Source of the DNA: Poriferisodalis sp965204195
GTDB lineage: Bacteria; Actinomycetota; Acidimicrobiia; Acidimicrobiales; Poriferisodalaceae
NCBI RefSeq assembly: GCF_965204195.1
Contig: NZ_OZ241975.1
Location: 3,224,001 to 3,288,000 of the forward strand
DNA: 64,000 nucleotides
Direction of reading: 5' to 3'
This document shows, in pieces, positions 42,291 through 51,468 of the stretch (positions are counted from its first letter, which is position 1; every line of letters begins with the position of its first letter). A program made the translations under genes and the position numbers. Below the pieces are notes generated by a model. The model was given only the letters and a program-made list of their open reading frames with translations. It had not been told where the DNA came from and searched no databases.

Positions 42291-44750
42291 ATGCTGAAGC
42301 CATACCGAGTACTGGACCTCACCGATCACCGGGGCGCCATGTGCACCTCGATCCTCGGCTCATTGGGCGCCGAGGTGATCCTCATCGAAGGCCCCGATGG
42401 GCGTGGCAGGGACCATCGGGAGACGGGTCCCGATGGCACCTCGCTGAGCTGGTGGAACCTGCGGCGCGGTGCGCAGAGCTGCGTCATCAACGATCGCAAC
42501 GAGCTGATAGAGCTGGTCGCCGGCGCCGACGCACTGATCGAATCGCCCGACCCCGGACTCGGTCTCAGCTACGACGAGCTGCGTGCCGTCAACCCCGGAC
42601 TCGTGCACACCACCGTGACCCCATTCGGCAGCACGGGACCGAAGGCCGGATGGGCAGCATCAGATCTCACCATTGCCGCCTCGGCATGCAGCGCTGCCAT
42701 CACCGGCGACGCCGACCGGGCGCCGCTGCGCATCACGGCACCCCAGAGCTGGCTGCACGCGGGATCGCATGCCGCCGTCGGCACATCGCTCGCGCTGCGG
42801 CAGCGCGACCGCAGCGGGTACGGCCAGCACGTCGACATCTCCGCACAGCAGGCGATGATGCAGACGGCGTTCCCGGGCATCATCCATGCGCCCAACCAGT
42901 ACCCGTCGGCCCGGCGCACCTCGGGCGGCATCCTGCTGCTCAACTTCCACCTGCAGTTCGTGTACCCGGCAGCCGACGGCTACGTCTCGATCACACTGCT
43001 CTTCGGCGACACCATCGGGCGCTTCACCGCCCGGCTGATGGAGTGGGTGCACGAGGCGGGCTGCTGCGGCGACGAACTCGCGGCGCTGGACTGGATCGAC
43101 TTCGGGATGCGGCTCTTCACCGATCCCGACAGCGCGCCCGGTCAACTCGAGGAAACCAAGGCCGCGATCACCCGGCTGACCAGCACGCGGACCCGAGCCG
43201 AGTTGTTCGCGGAGGCACAGCGGCGCGAACTGCTGCTCGCACCGGTGTACGCGCCTGCGGAACTGACGGGTGTCGAGCACTTCAACGAGCGCGGCTACTG
43301 GGATGCGGTCACCGATCCTGCGTGGGGCAGCGTGATCACGCCCGGCGACTGGTGCAAGGCCAGCCGTACGCCACTGCGCTCCCTCGGCACACCGCCCGAC
43401 CTCGGTGCCCACACCGCGGCCACCAAGGCGAAGCCGCGCTCGGCGCTGCTGGACGCCGCCGAGAAACTGCGCGACGGCGGCGGCGATCCGTCGAGCCCGC
43501 GGCCCCTCGAGGGGATCAAGGTGCTCGACACCACGTGGGTGTACGCCGGGCCGTTCACGACGCGGGTGCTCGCCGACTTCGGCGCCACGGTCATCAAGGT
43601 GGAAGGGCCAGCGCGATTCGACGCTGCACGCGGCAGCGGCGGCGGCCTGCGGGGCGACATGGGACCTGACGCCTCGATCCAGTACGGCACGCTCAACGCG
43701 GGCAAGCTCGGCGTGACCATCGATCTCAACACCGCCGAGGGCCGCGACGTGCTGTGCGACCTGGCGGAATGGGCCGACATCTACGTCGAGTCGTACACGC
43801 CTGGCACGCTCGACGACTGGGGCATCGGTTACGAGACGCTCTCGGCCCGCAACCCGGGCCTGATTCTGCTGAGCACCAGCCTGATGGGCCAGACCGGACC
43901 GCTCGCCACATTCGCCGGCTTCGGCAATCTGGCCGGTGCCATCACCGGCTACTACGAGATGACCGGCTGGCCGGACCGGGCGCCGGCGGGACCGTTCCTC
44001 GCCTACACCGACTACGTCACCCCGCAGTACATGGTGCCGCTGCTGCTGGCCGCGCTCGACGCCCGCGACGCCGATCCGCAGGGCCGGGGCCAGCATCTCG
44101 ACTTCGCTCAGGCCGAGGCCGCGGTGCACTTCTTGGCGACCGAGGTGCTCGAGCACACGGTCAATGGCGTTGCTGCCACCCGATCGGGCAATGCCGATGC
44201 GTTCAGCAGCCCCCATGCGATGTACCCGTGCGACCAGGGCGATGCCAGTCCCGACAATCCCATCGAGCCGCCGGAGGCGTGGATCGCGGTGGTGTGCGAA
44301 ACCGAGCACCAGTGGGAGTCTCTGTGTGAGGTGCTCAGCCGCGACGGCCAGCCCGTGCCGGCCGAACTCGCCGGCCTCGACGCAGCGGGACGCGTCGCGC
44401 GCAACGCAGACATTGACGCCGCCATCGCGGCATGGGCCGCCGGGCGCACACCGGCTGAAGCCGAAGCCGTGCTGCAGGCTGCGGGCGTGCCCGCACACGC
44501 CAGCCAGAACAGTCTCGGCTGCTTCGCCGATCCGCAGCTCATTCACCGCGGCCACTGGATGGACGTCGAGCACCCGGTGTACGACCGCATGATCGTCGAA
44601 GCGCCCCGCCTGCAGCTCGCCGGCACCCCCCACGCCGTCACCAGGTCAGGCCCGAGCCTGGGTGAGCACAACGACCGCATCCTGCGGGACATCCTCGGTT
44701 ACGACGACGACCGTGTTGTCGAACTCGCCGTGGCCGGCGCCATCGGCTGA
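42291..44750 (+). CDS. Fused two-domain CaiB/BaiF-type CoA-transferase (copy 2)
   Basis: An 819-residue fusion with the same order as copy 1. N-domain: YRVLDLTDHRGAMCTSILGSLGAEV, with YGQHVDISAQQ. C-domain: IKVLDTTWVYAGPFTTRVLADFGATV, with RGQHLDFAQAEAA. Both halves keep the likely catalytic Asp. The ATG was chosen because the preceding 400 codons of open frame are antisense to the thiolase gene. Divergent from the thiolase/OB-fold pair and followed by the CinA-like gene after 32 bases. Confidence 0.9.
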   Translation: MLKPYRVLDLTDHRGAMCTSILGSLGAEVILIEGPDGRGRDHRETGPDGTSLSWWNLRRGAQSCVINDRNELIELVAGADALIESPDPGLGLSYDELRAVNPGLVHTTVTPFGSTGPKAGWAASDLTIAASACSAAITGDADRAPLRITAPQSWLHAGSHAAVGTSLALRQRDRSGYGQHVDISAQQAMMQTAFPGIIHAPNQYPSARRTSGGILLLNFHLQFVYPAADGYVSITLLFGDTIGRFTARLMEWVHEAGCCGDELAALDWIDFGMRLFTDPDSAPGQLEETKAAITRLTSTRTRAELFAEAQRRELLLAPVYAPAELTGVEHFNERGYWDAVTDPAWGSVITPGDWCKASRTPLRSLGTPPDLGAHTAATKAKPRSALLDAAEKLRDGGGDPSSPRPLEGIKVLDTTWVYAGPFTTRVLADFGATVIKVEGPARFDAARGSGGGLRGDMGPDASIQYGTLNAGKLGVTIDLNTAEGRDVLCDLAEWADIYVESYTPGTLDDWGIGYETLSARNPGLILLSTSLMGQTGPLATFAGFGNLAGAITGYYEMTGWPDRAPAGPFLAYTDYVTPQYMVPLLLAALDARDADPQGRGQHLDFAQAEAAVHFLATEVLEHTVNGVAATRSGNADAFSSPHAMYPCDQGDASPDNPIEPPEAWIAVVCETEHQWESLCEVLSRDGQPVPAELAGLDAAGRVARNADIDAAIAAWAAGRTPAEAEAVLQAAGVPAHASQNSLGCFADPQLIHRGHWMDVEHPVYDRMIVEAPRLQLAGTPHAVTRSGPSLGEHNDRILRDILGYDDDRVVELAVAGAIG

Positions 44751-44782
44751 ACGCTGAGCTGCATTGCGAAAGGAACAAGCAC

Positions 44783-45283
44783 ATGAACGCTGACGAGCGA
44801 ATGGCGACGATCCGGGCGATTCATGACTCGCCGCTGCGCATCGTGCTGTCGGTGACAGGGGGCGGGATGCTGGCGCTCAGCGACCTGCTGACGGTGCCGG
44901 GCGGCTCGCGCACGATCCTCGAGGCCGGCGTGCCGTATTCGGTGAAGTCGCTCTACGAGCTGATGGGCTCGGAGCTGGAGCCGCACGTGTCCGATGAGGC
45001 CGCGCTGGCGATGGCCGACGGCTGCCTGGCGCGGGCGCAGTACCTGGTCTCGACGCCCAAGCCGGGCACTGAGCCGTGGCCGCTGGCGGGCATCTCCTGC
45101 ACAGCCGCGCTGGTAACCGATCCGCCCCGGCGAGGCGAAGACCGCGCGCACATCGCCGCCGTCAGCGACTCGGGCACGCGCATCGCCCGCAAGATCACCT
45201 ACGACACTGACGACCGCATCGAACAGGACCGTGAGACCTCCGACGCGATTCTCTCGCTTATCGCGGAGATCGCCGCTGGCTGA
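44783..45283 (+). CDS. CinA-like domain protein
   Basis: A 166-residue protein resembling the CinA C-terminal (nicotinamide-nucleotide amidohydrolase-type) domain: LSVTGGGMLALSDLLTVPGGSRTILEAGVPYS and GISCTAALVTDPPRRG. Canonical PncC residues are partly changed, so activity is uncertain. It has the ribosome site AAAGGAAC. It follows CoA-transferase copy 2 closely and may be co-transcribed. Confidence 0.8.
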   Translation: MNADERMATIRAIHDSPLRIVLSVTGGGMLALSDLLTVPGGSRTILEAGVPYSVKSLYELMGSELEPHVSDEAALAMADGCLARAQYLVSTPKPGTEPWPLAGISCTAALVTDPPRRGEDRAHIAAVSDSGTRIARKITYDTDDRIEQDRETSDAILSLIAEIAAG

Positions 45284-45340
45284 AGACCGGCTGGTTCAGC
45301 TTCGACGGCTGCCTGGTGACCCGCCTGCAGGCGCGGCGGC

Positions 45341-47854
45341 TTAGCGGAACAGGCCGTCGCCGATGCCCTCGGCGATCTCCTCTGGCGAGTAGCCGGCATC
45401 GGCCCAGACATCGAAGTTGTGCTCGCCCAAGTAGGCGGGGCTGAGGTAGCGGGGCGTCCAGCGCAGGCCGTTCCACAGCCCCGCGAACGCGTCGACGGTC
45501 CGCTCGCCGAACACCGCGTGGTCGACCGGTTGCCAGAATCCCCGCTCGGCATGCTGGGGATCGTCGGCGAACAGCTGGTGTGAGCTCTGCACCGGGCCCG
45601 CCGGCACGCCGGCACCTTGCAGGGCGTCGGCTGCTTCGGCTGCGGTACGGCCGGCGGCCCACTCCCCCAGCACCGCATCGATCATCGACCTGCGGTCTCG
45701 GCGGGCCGCTTCGGTGACCAGCGAGGGATCGTCGAGCCGGGGATCGGCGAGCAGGCCGACGAGCCCGAGCCACTGCGCCGGCTCAGTCACCGTCACGGCC
45801 ACGAAACCGTCGCCCGTCGCGTACACATCGTTGGGCACATGGTCGGCTATGCCGTCGCGGTTGCCCTCGGGACGGGGCGGCAACACCCCGGCCGATTGGC
45901 GGACAATCGCGGCGCCGATCGCGTAGGTGCCCACTTCGAGTTGCGCCATGTCGATGCGCTGCCCCTCGCCAGTGCGCTCGCGCGCGTACAGCGCGCCGAC
46001 AGTCGAGACCGCCGCAGCGAATCCGGCCAGGTGGTCATTGAGCGAGAAGCCCGGGCCCACGTCGCCACGGTCGGCGAAGTTGGTCAGGTGGGTGATGCCG
46101 CACACGGCATGCACCGTCGGCGCGTACGAGATGACATGCCGCCACGGTCCGTCGTGGCCGCAGCCCGACATGGTCACGTAGACGAGCCGTGGGTTCCACT
46201 CGTGCACGGTTTCCCAGTCGAGGCCCCACGAGTCGAGCACGCCGGCGCTGAAGTTCTCGATGAGCACATCGCACGTCTCGATCAGCCGCCGCGCTGCCGC
46301 CAGGGCGTCGGGATGCTTCATGTCGAGCGTGGCGCTGCGCTTGGAGCGGTTCCACACGAAGTAGTAGGGGAAGTCCGGCGAGTTGACGAGGGTGGATCGC
46401 TCCTCGCTCTGGATGCGGATCACGTCGGCGCCGAGGTCGCCGAGCAGCTTGGTGGCAGACGGTCCGGCCAGCACCCAGGTGAAGTCGGCCACACGGATCC
46501 CGTCCAGCGGGCGCCGGTCGCCGTCGTTCCCCGACGACGCTGCTCCGGCCACGCTGCCGATGTCGCCATTGCGAGCTTCGCCCGCGGGCGCCGCCCACAA
46601 CGCCAATATCTCCTCGAGCGATGTGTCCGCAGCGGCCGGGGTGCCCGGCGGCACGGATCCGGATCGACTCGTATCGCTCCATCGCACCAAGCGCGCCGGC
46701 AATGTCACCGAACCGGCGGCGCTGCCCGCGCCTGTGTCCATCGATCGGGCCGATACCAGTGAGCCGTTCGCAGCGGTCCGGCCGGGCGGCAGGACGTCGG
46801 CGAAGAACTTCCGGTGCGCGAACTGCGGGTTCGCGCAGACCTCAGCGATGTCGAGCACGCCGCCGAATGCCACGTGCCGTTCCTGCGCTTCCCACCAAAC
46901 CTCGCGCGCATCCTGCGGCGCGATCCAGCGCCGGACGGCATCCATCACCTCGTCCACGCTGAGCAGCAGCTCGCCGGGGTCGATTCCGATCCACTTGTCG
47001 ACTTCGTCGGATCCCGTATCGATCATCCACTCCAGCAGCAGGTCGGGTGTCGGCGTCGGCGTGATCATGACGTAGCCGCCGTCGCCGCCCACACACTCCG
47101 CCAAGTCGTAGGCACGCAGCCAGTGCAGGGCGCCCTGGCGCGGGGCCACCTTGGGCAGCGGCAGCAGGTCGTCGAAGAAGTACTGCATGAACAGGTTCTC
47201 GATCGATCCGGTCACCGTCTCGTGGATGGACAGGTCGAGGTGTGCGCCGCGGCCCGTCGAGCGTGCCGACAATGCCGCCGCAATGCCTGAGGTCGCTGCC
47301 ACGAAGCCCGCGTAGTTGTACGCCTGACGGCCCCACACGTTGAGCGGGCGGTCGGCCAGGCCCGTCAACGCCATCATCCCGCCCATCGCGGCAGCCACCA
47401 AGTCGGAGCCGAGCCACTGCGCCCGCGGGCCGGTGCGACCGAACGGCGTGATCGACACCTGCACGAGCGCTGGGTTGACTGCGCTGATGTCGGGGTAGTC
47501 GATGCCTGCGTCGGCCAGCCGCCCGGGGCGCTCGGTCTCCACGACCACGTCGGCCGCCACAGCCAACTGGCGGTAGGCATCTTGGCCTTCGGCGGTGCTC
47601 AGGTCCACCGGGCAGCGGCGCTTGCCGCCGTCGTACCACCAGTCGGCGACGCCGCCCAGCGCTGCCGCAGCCGGATCAGCCAGCGGCAGGCCCGGTGCTC
47701 CGGTTCCGACCCTCACCACGTCGGCACCCAGCTCGGCCAGCAGCTTCGTCGCGAACCGGCCGGCGTCCCCGGTCAGATCCACGACACGCAGTCCCGACAG
47801 CGCTCCATGGACGATCGACGAGTCGCGACCATGAGGGTTGACTGGCTGGATCAT
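45341..47854 (-). CDS. Fused two-domain CaiB/BaiF-type CoA-transferase (copy 3)
   Basis: An 837-residue fusion, with N-domain LRVVDLTGDAGRFATKLLAELGADVV and GRGAHLDLSIHETV, and C-domain IRVADFTWVLAGPSATKLLGDLGADVI and GEGQRIDMAQLEVG. Domain order and length match copies 1 and 2, but the sequence is clearly diverged. The first domain has GAHLD where the others have GQHVD; the Asp is kept. It is convergent with the CinA-like gene. Confidence 0.9.
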   Translation of the reverse strand: MIQPVNPHGRDSSIVHGALSGLRVVDLTGDAGRFATKLLAELGADVVRVGTGAPGLPLADPAAAALGGVADWWYDGGKRRCPVDLSTAEGQDAYRQLAVAADVVVETERPGRLADAGIDYPDISAVNPALVQVSITPFGRTGPRAQWLGSDLVAAAMGGMMALTGLADRPLNVWGRQAYNYAGFVAATSGIAAALSARSTGRGAHLDLSIHETVTGSIENLFMQYFFDDLLPLPKVAPRQGALHWLRAYDLAECVGGDGGYVMITPTPTPDLLLEWMIDTGSDEVDKWIGIDPGELLLSVDEVMDAVRRWIAPQDAREVWWEAQERHVAFGGVLDIAEVCANPQFAHRKFFADVLPPGRTAANGSLVSARSMDTGAGSAAGSVTLPARLVRWSDTSRSGSVPPGTPAAADTSLEEILALWAAPAGEARNGDIGSVAGAASSGNDGDRRPLDGIRVADFTWVLAGPSATKLLGDLGADVIRIQSEERSTLVNSPDFPYYFVWNRSKRSATLDMKHPDALAAARRLIETCDVLIENFSAGVLDSWGLDWETVHEWNPRLVYVTMSGCGHDGPWRHVISYAPTVHAVCGITHLTNFADRGDVGPGFSLNDHLAGFAAAVSTVGALYARERTGEGQRIDMAQLEVGTYAIGAAIVRQSAGVLPPRPEGNRDGIADHVPNDVYATGDGFVAVTVTEPAQWLGLVGLLADPRLDDPSLVTEAARRDRRSMIDAVLGEWAAGRTAAEAADALQGAGVPAGPVQSSHQLFADDPQHAERGFWQPVDHAVFGERTVDAFAGLWNGLRWTPRYLSPAYLGEHNFDVWADAGYSPEEIAEGIGDGLFR

Positions 47855-48075
47855 GACGGCCCGAAGCTAGCCCCGACGCGACTCACAGAACCAAGCCGCA
47901 CTTGCAGTCCTCCGCCGGTCAATACGCGAGAGCGCAGCCTGAGCCTGCAGCCCGGCCTCAGATGTGCCAAATCACGCACGTGAATGAGCGCAGCTCATGA
48001 CACACTCTCCACTTGACCCGCTGCCGTTCAGCTGGCTCGGTTTCTAGGAGCGTCAATTGCGTAAGAGGAAGCCCC

Positions 48076-48867
48076 GTGGGAATTGACTACGACGCTGCAT
48101 TTGAATCAGTTGTTCAACGGCCATGGACCGAACTTCCGCAGGAGCAACAGGATGCTGCCGTGCTCTCGGACCGCCAAGGTCAGCTTGCTGCCGATGAACC
48201 CGATGCTTACGCCTTACACGACACTCTCAACTACCAGCGCGGGCACGCTGACGTCTTTCGCGAGGTCTACAAGTCTGCTCTCCATGTTCCGCCTGCGAAG
48301 GGTCAGCGGCTGCTGGTGGTTGACATCGGGGCCGGGGCAGCCACAGTTGCCGTCGCGATCAACGAAGCTCTCGGCCGAAAGGCGCTGCGGCGCATCGACT
48401 ACCTGGCGTTCGACCCGAACCAGATGATGCAAGAACTTGGCGAGCGGGTTCTCAGCCGCCTCGATGCCGGCTTCAGGTCTGCTGTGTACATCGAGTCGCT
48501 CGACGCAATCAACTTCACGAACTCGGACCGGCTGCTCTTCACGTTCAGCTACGTGTCGCACCAAAAGGCAGTGTCGCCAGCGGACATCGACCAGTGGGCC
48601 AACTTGATCGGGCAAGCAGTCGGTCGGTCTGATCACGCTGTCGAACTGCTCTACACGACGGCGAGCAACATCCACAGCATCGAGCCCAAGATCCCGATGC
48701 TTGGCCAGAGGCTTGATCAAGCAGGATTCAAGCGACAGATAGAGGCCATCCGTGTCAGAGTCCCACGGAGATTTCCGGAGCCGGACAGCAGCGACGGGCG
48801 CGTACAGTGGAAGCCAAGTCCCCGCCTGTGGCAGGTGGAGGCAGAACGCTGGGTCCTGCGGCCATGA
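48076..48867 (+). CDS. SAM-dependent methyltransferase-like protein
   Basis: A 263-residue protein with a class I methyltransferase-like N-domain: VVDIGAGAATVAVAINEAL followed by DYLAFDPNQMMQ (acidic loop). The middle has LLFTFSYVSHQKA and DIDQWANLIGQA. The C-terminus ends WKPSPRLWQVEAERWVLRP. The substrate is unknown. A GTG start was chosen with AGAGGAAG before it. It overlaps the following AlkB-like gene by four bases (ATGA), indicating a joint role, perhaps on nucleic acid. The four-gene operon is AT-richer than the surrounding metabolic genes. Confidence 0.75.
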   Translation: MGIDYDAAFESVVQRPWTELPQEQQDAAVLSDRQGQLAADEPDAYALHDTLNYQRGHADVFREVYKSALHVPPAKGQRLLVVDIGAGAATVAVAINEALGRKALRRIDYLAFDPNQMMQELGERVLSRLDAGFRSAVYIESLDAINFTNSDRLLFTFSYVSHQKAVSPADIDQWANLIGQAVGRSDHAVELLYTTASNIHSIEPKIPMLGQRLDQAGFKRQIEAIRVRVPRRFPEPDSSDGRVQWKPSPRLWQVEAERWVLRP

Positions 48868-49496
48868 GCATGCGGCTACCGCTATTCGCTGACGACACAG
48901 TGGCCGCGCCCCCCGGTCTGGAGTACCACGAGGAATTCCTGACGGCATCCGAGGAGCTAGATCTGCTCGGGTGCGCCGATGCCTCAGGGTGGCTCTCCGA
49001 TATCTCGCGACGCGTACAGCACTTCGGGTTCAAGTACGACTACTCGGATCGCTGGCTTGACGAGACAGCTCGCATCGGGTCGCTGCCCGGCTGGCTGGCT
49101 GAACTCGCATGCAAGGCCTATGGCAGCGTTTCCGAAGACGTGCAGCGGTTACTAGACCCGAAGCAGCCCTTCGAACAGGCGATCATCAACGAGTATCTGC
49201 CAGGACAAGGGATCGCGCCTCATGTGGACCGAGACTGCTTCGGCCCCGTTGTCGCGACCGTGAGCTTGGGAGCGGCGATCAACATGGACTTCCGCTGCGA
49301 TGCCACTGGCGAAGAGCACGGCGAGCGGCTGGCACGCCGCAGCCTGCTCGTGCTGCGCGGAGAGGCACGCACCGACTGGCGGCACAGCATTGCCAAGCGG
49401 AAGTCTGATCTCTGGAACGGCCAGCAGTTCAAGCGCGAGCGACGCGTCTCGATCACGTTTCGCACCATTGCCGATCTGAACTCTGGATCCGTCTGA
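48864..49496 (+). CDS. AlkB-like Fe(II)/2-oxoglutarate dioxygenase
   Basis: A 210-residue AlkB-family oxygenase. The iron triad is H120 and D122 (APHVDRDCFGP) and H174 (DWRHSIAKR); 2-oxoglutarate-binding Arg residues lie at the end (ERRVSITFR, about 194-200). RRVQHFGFKYDYSDRW resembles ALKBH8-type and related AlkB enzymes that act on DNA or RNA. It should oxidise or demethylate a nucleobase. It is coupled to the methyltransferase gene by a four-base overlap. Confidence 0.88.
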   Translation: MSMRLPLFADDTVAAPPGLEYHEEFLTASEELDLLGCADASGWLSDISRRVQHFGFKYDYSDRWLDETARIGSLPGWLAELACKAYGSVSEDVQRLLDPKQPFEQAIINEYLPGQGIAPHVDRDCFGPVVATVSLGAAINMDFRCDATGEEHGERLARRSLLVLRGEARTDWRHSIAKRKSDLWNGQQFKRERRVSITFRTIADLNSGSV

Positions 49497-49509
49497 TGCC
49501 GTTCCGATA

Positions 49510-50220
49510 ATGGCCGACAGCTTGGTCGACCCCCGGCACCCCACCTCCGAACAGCGCCGTGCTAGACGCCACCGCAGGTTTCGCAACCTCCTCATCTGCA
49601 TCGGGATCTTTGCCCTTCTTGCCGCATTATCCGCATGGTGCAGCCGGGGGGAGGTCGAAGTCGAACCCGATCTACCTTCTCCGTTCGAGGAAGCCCTAGC
49701 CGATGACCCATGGGCTTTGGCCGAATCCCAGCGCCTACTTGCCGCCGAAGCGGCGAACAAGGGGCGAGTCTCCGCCGCAGTGATACACGCCCGACAAGCC
49801 ACGATGGCAGCGTTCATGACGCTGCCCGAGGAGATCACTCTTCGTCGAGCCGAACGCGGGGTCACACGCAGCCGAGACGAGCGGGACATCTGGGAAAACG
49901 CACAGACCGTCGCGTTTGCTGCGGATGCCAGCGCAACCTGGGCAGTTGTGCGGAATGGCATGCGTCCGAATGACCACACCGGAAACCAAGACCGCGCGTT
50001 CACCGCACAGGCAGATGTCCGCACAGCCCGAAGGACGGTGGACGAGGTCTGGGCCATGACCAGAGTTCACTGGGAAGAGCACCGTGGCGACGAGGCCGAA
50101 AGTGCCTGGGCCGACACCGCTCTGGCCTGGGCACATGCAGCCGACGCCTGGGCCTACGCCCAAAGCAGCGTCGATGAGTTCTTCAACGAAGCTCTCGCTG
50201 CATGGTGGGACAACCACTGA
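49510..50220 (+). CDS. Membrane-anchored protein of unknown function
   Basis: A 236-residue protein with a very basic N-terminus (EQRRARRHRRFRN), one membrane helix (LLICIGIFALLAALSAW, residues 27-43) and a helical acidic domain with many Ala/Trp. It ends in repeat-like ALAWAHAADAWAYAQSSVDEF. No family was recognised. It begins 13 bases after the AlkB gene, and its stop overlaps the next start, so it belongs to the methyltransferase/AlkB operon. It may anchor or regulate the enzymes at the membrane. Confidence 0.6.
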   Translation: MADSLVDPRHPTSEQRRARRHRRFRNLLICIGIFALLAALSAWCSRGEVEVEPDLPSPFEEALADDPWALAESQRLLAAEAANKGRVSAAVIHARQATMAAFMTLPEEITLRRAERGVTRSRDERDIWENAQTVAFAADASATWAVVRNGMRPNDHTGNQDRAFTAQADVRTARRTVDEVWAMTRVHWEEHRGDEAESAWADTALAWAHAADAWAYAQSSVDEFFNEALAAWWDNH

Positions 50221-50309
50221 TGTTCCAGATCTGGTTCGTCGCTCTTGTCGTCGCCGGCGTCTGGATCACCGCGCTCGAGATCTGGGAAGGGTGGCCACCA
50301 GGCCGCTGA
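50220..50309 (+). CDS. 29-residue single-helix membrane peptide
   Basis: The ATG overlaps the preceding stop (TGATG) and encodes 29 residues, beginning MFQIWFVALVV and ending EGWPPGR. A hydrophobic helix takes up most of it. The one-base stop-start overlap argues for translational coupling. Short single-helix proteins often modulate membrane partners. It was not listed by length filters. No homologue is known to me. Confidence 0.45.
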   Translation: MFQIWFVALVVAGVWITALEIWEGWPPGR

Positions 50310-50706
50310 TCGACTGCATGCGGAGCTTCGCCGAGCGGACGAGGCATCCACAGACAGGGGAAATCACGGGCCATCCAAGCCGTTACTTAGGCAGAGCACG
50401 AATTCGAGATGAGCTACCCAGCCATCACCTGGAACAACGTGTCGGGCGTACAGATGTTCGTCGGGCTCGACCTCCAGCGGATGCTGTATCCGCTGCACAC
50501 CGGCAAGACGGCATCATTGACAGACCGACTTGCCAGTCGCGAACGTTGTGCGGAGGCCGCGCGGCTTGGGGCCAGCCAAACTCACGCGAAGTTGATTCCA
50601 CTATTGGATACACACGCTCGCGTTGAAGTCACTCTGATCCGGTGATCTGACCTCCGACTGAACCAACGGCATCAATGACGACGTCTGCCCACGATTGGGC
50701 CGACCG
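50310..50706. other. 397-base stretch with only a doubtful small ORF
   Basis: Between the small membrane peptide and the amidotransferase. A 78-codon frame (MSYPAITWNNVSG..., 50409-50645) could be a gene but has only GAG before its ATG and no recognised family. Otherwise nothing was seen. Confidence 0.4.
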
Positions 50707-51423
50707 TTAGTCGAACGCTGCCGCCATGAAATTGCGGTAGAGCTGCTCGGCGTCGGCAGCGAAGCCGACCATGGCGCGGTCGGCGTCGGCAGCGAGCGCG
50801 TCCAGCGAGCCGGGGCCGAGCGTCGACTCCAGGGCGTCGCGGTAGGCGTCGATGGCTCCCCAGTTGCGCACCGTGTCGTCTTCCACCTCCACGTGGTACT
50901 GCATCGACCACGCCCGTGGACCGACCCGCATGGCCTGCACCCGGCACTCCGGGGAGCTGGCCAGCACCACCGCATCGTCGGGCGGCTGCGCCACCTGCAC
51001 CGAGTGCCACTGCAGTGCGTGCTGGCGGTCGCTCATCTGGCGGAAGATCGGGTCGCCGCGGCCCTCCGGCGTGAGATCCACGGCCAGCACGCCGATCTCT
51101 GGCGGGCGCTGGGGGCCGCAGGTGCCCCCGAGCGCATCGGCCAGCAGCTGGTGCCCCAGGCACAGCCCCAGAAACGGTCGCTGCAGGTCACGCACCCAGC
51201 GGCGGATGGCGCGCTTCTCCGGCACCAGCCAGGGGCAGTCCTCCACGTCCCACACGTCCATCGGGCCGCCCATCACCCACATGGCGTCGTAGTCCTCCAG
51301 CGGCGGGATGGGCTCGCCCTCGTCAAGTTCCACCGCCGTCCACTCGACGCCGTCGGCACGGAGGAAGTCGCGCAGCCGGCCGGGATGCTCGCAGTCGATG
51401 TGCTGCAGTACGAGGAGCCGCAT
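50707..51423 (-). CDS. Type 1 glutamine amidotransferase
   Basis: A 238-residue class I glutamine amidotransferase. The nucleophile Cys is in LGLCLGHQLLA, and the catalytic His is in SMQYHVEV. It has no synthase domain, so a separate partner or another activity is possible; many stand-alone members cleave gamma-glutamyl compounds. MRLLVLQH was preferred over a start six codons upstream. Confidence 0.88.
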   Translation of the reverse strand: MRLLVLQHIDCEHPGRLRDFLRADGVEWTAVELDEGEPIPPLEDYDAMWVMGGPMDVWDVEDCPWLVPEKRAIRRWVRDLQRPFLGLCLGHQLLADALGGTCGPQRPPEIGVLAVDLTPEGRGDPIFRQMSDRQHALQWHSVQVAQPPDDAVVLASSPECRVQAMRVGPRAWSMQYHVEVEDDTVRNWGAIDAYRDALESTLGPGSLDALAADADRAMVGFAADAEQLYRNFMAAAFD

Positions 51424-51468
51424 CACCTCCGTTGCTACCACGTTGGCGATCGCCCCAGTTCGGGGCCG

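Noticed and set aside
50409..50645. 78-codon ORF as a definite gene
   Set aside because: Weak ribosome context and no family. Kept only as a possibility in the description of the gap.
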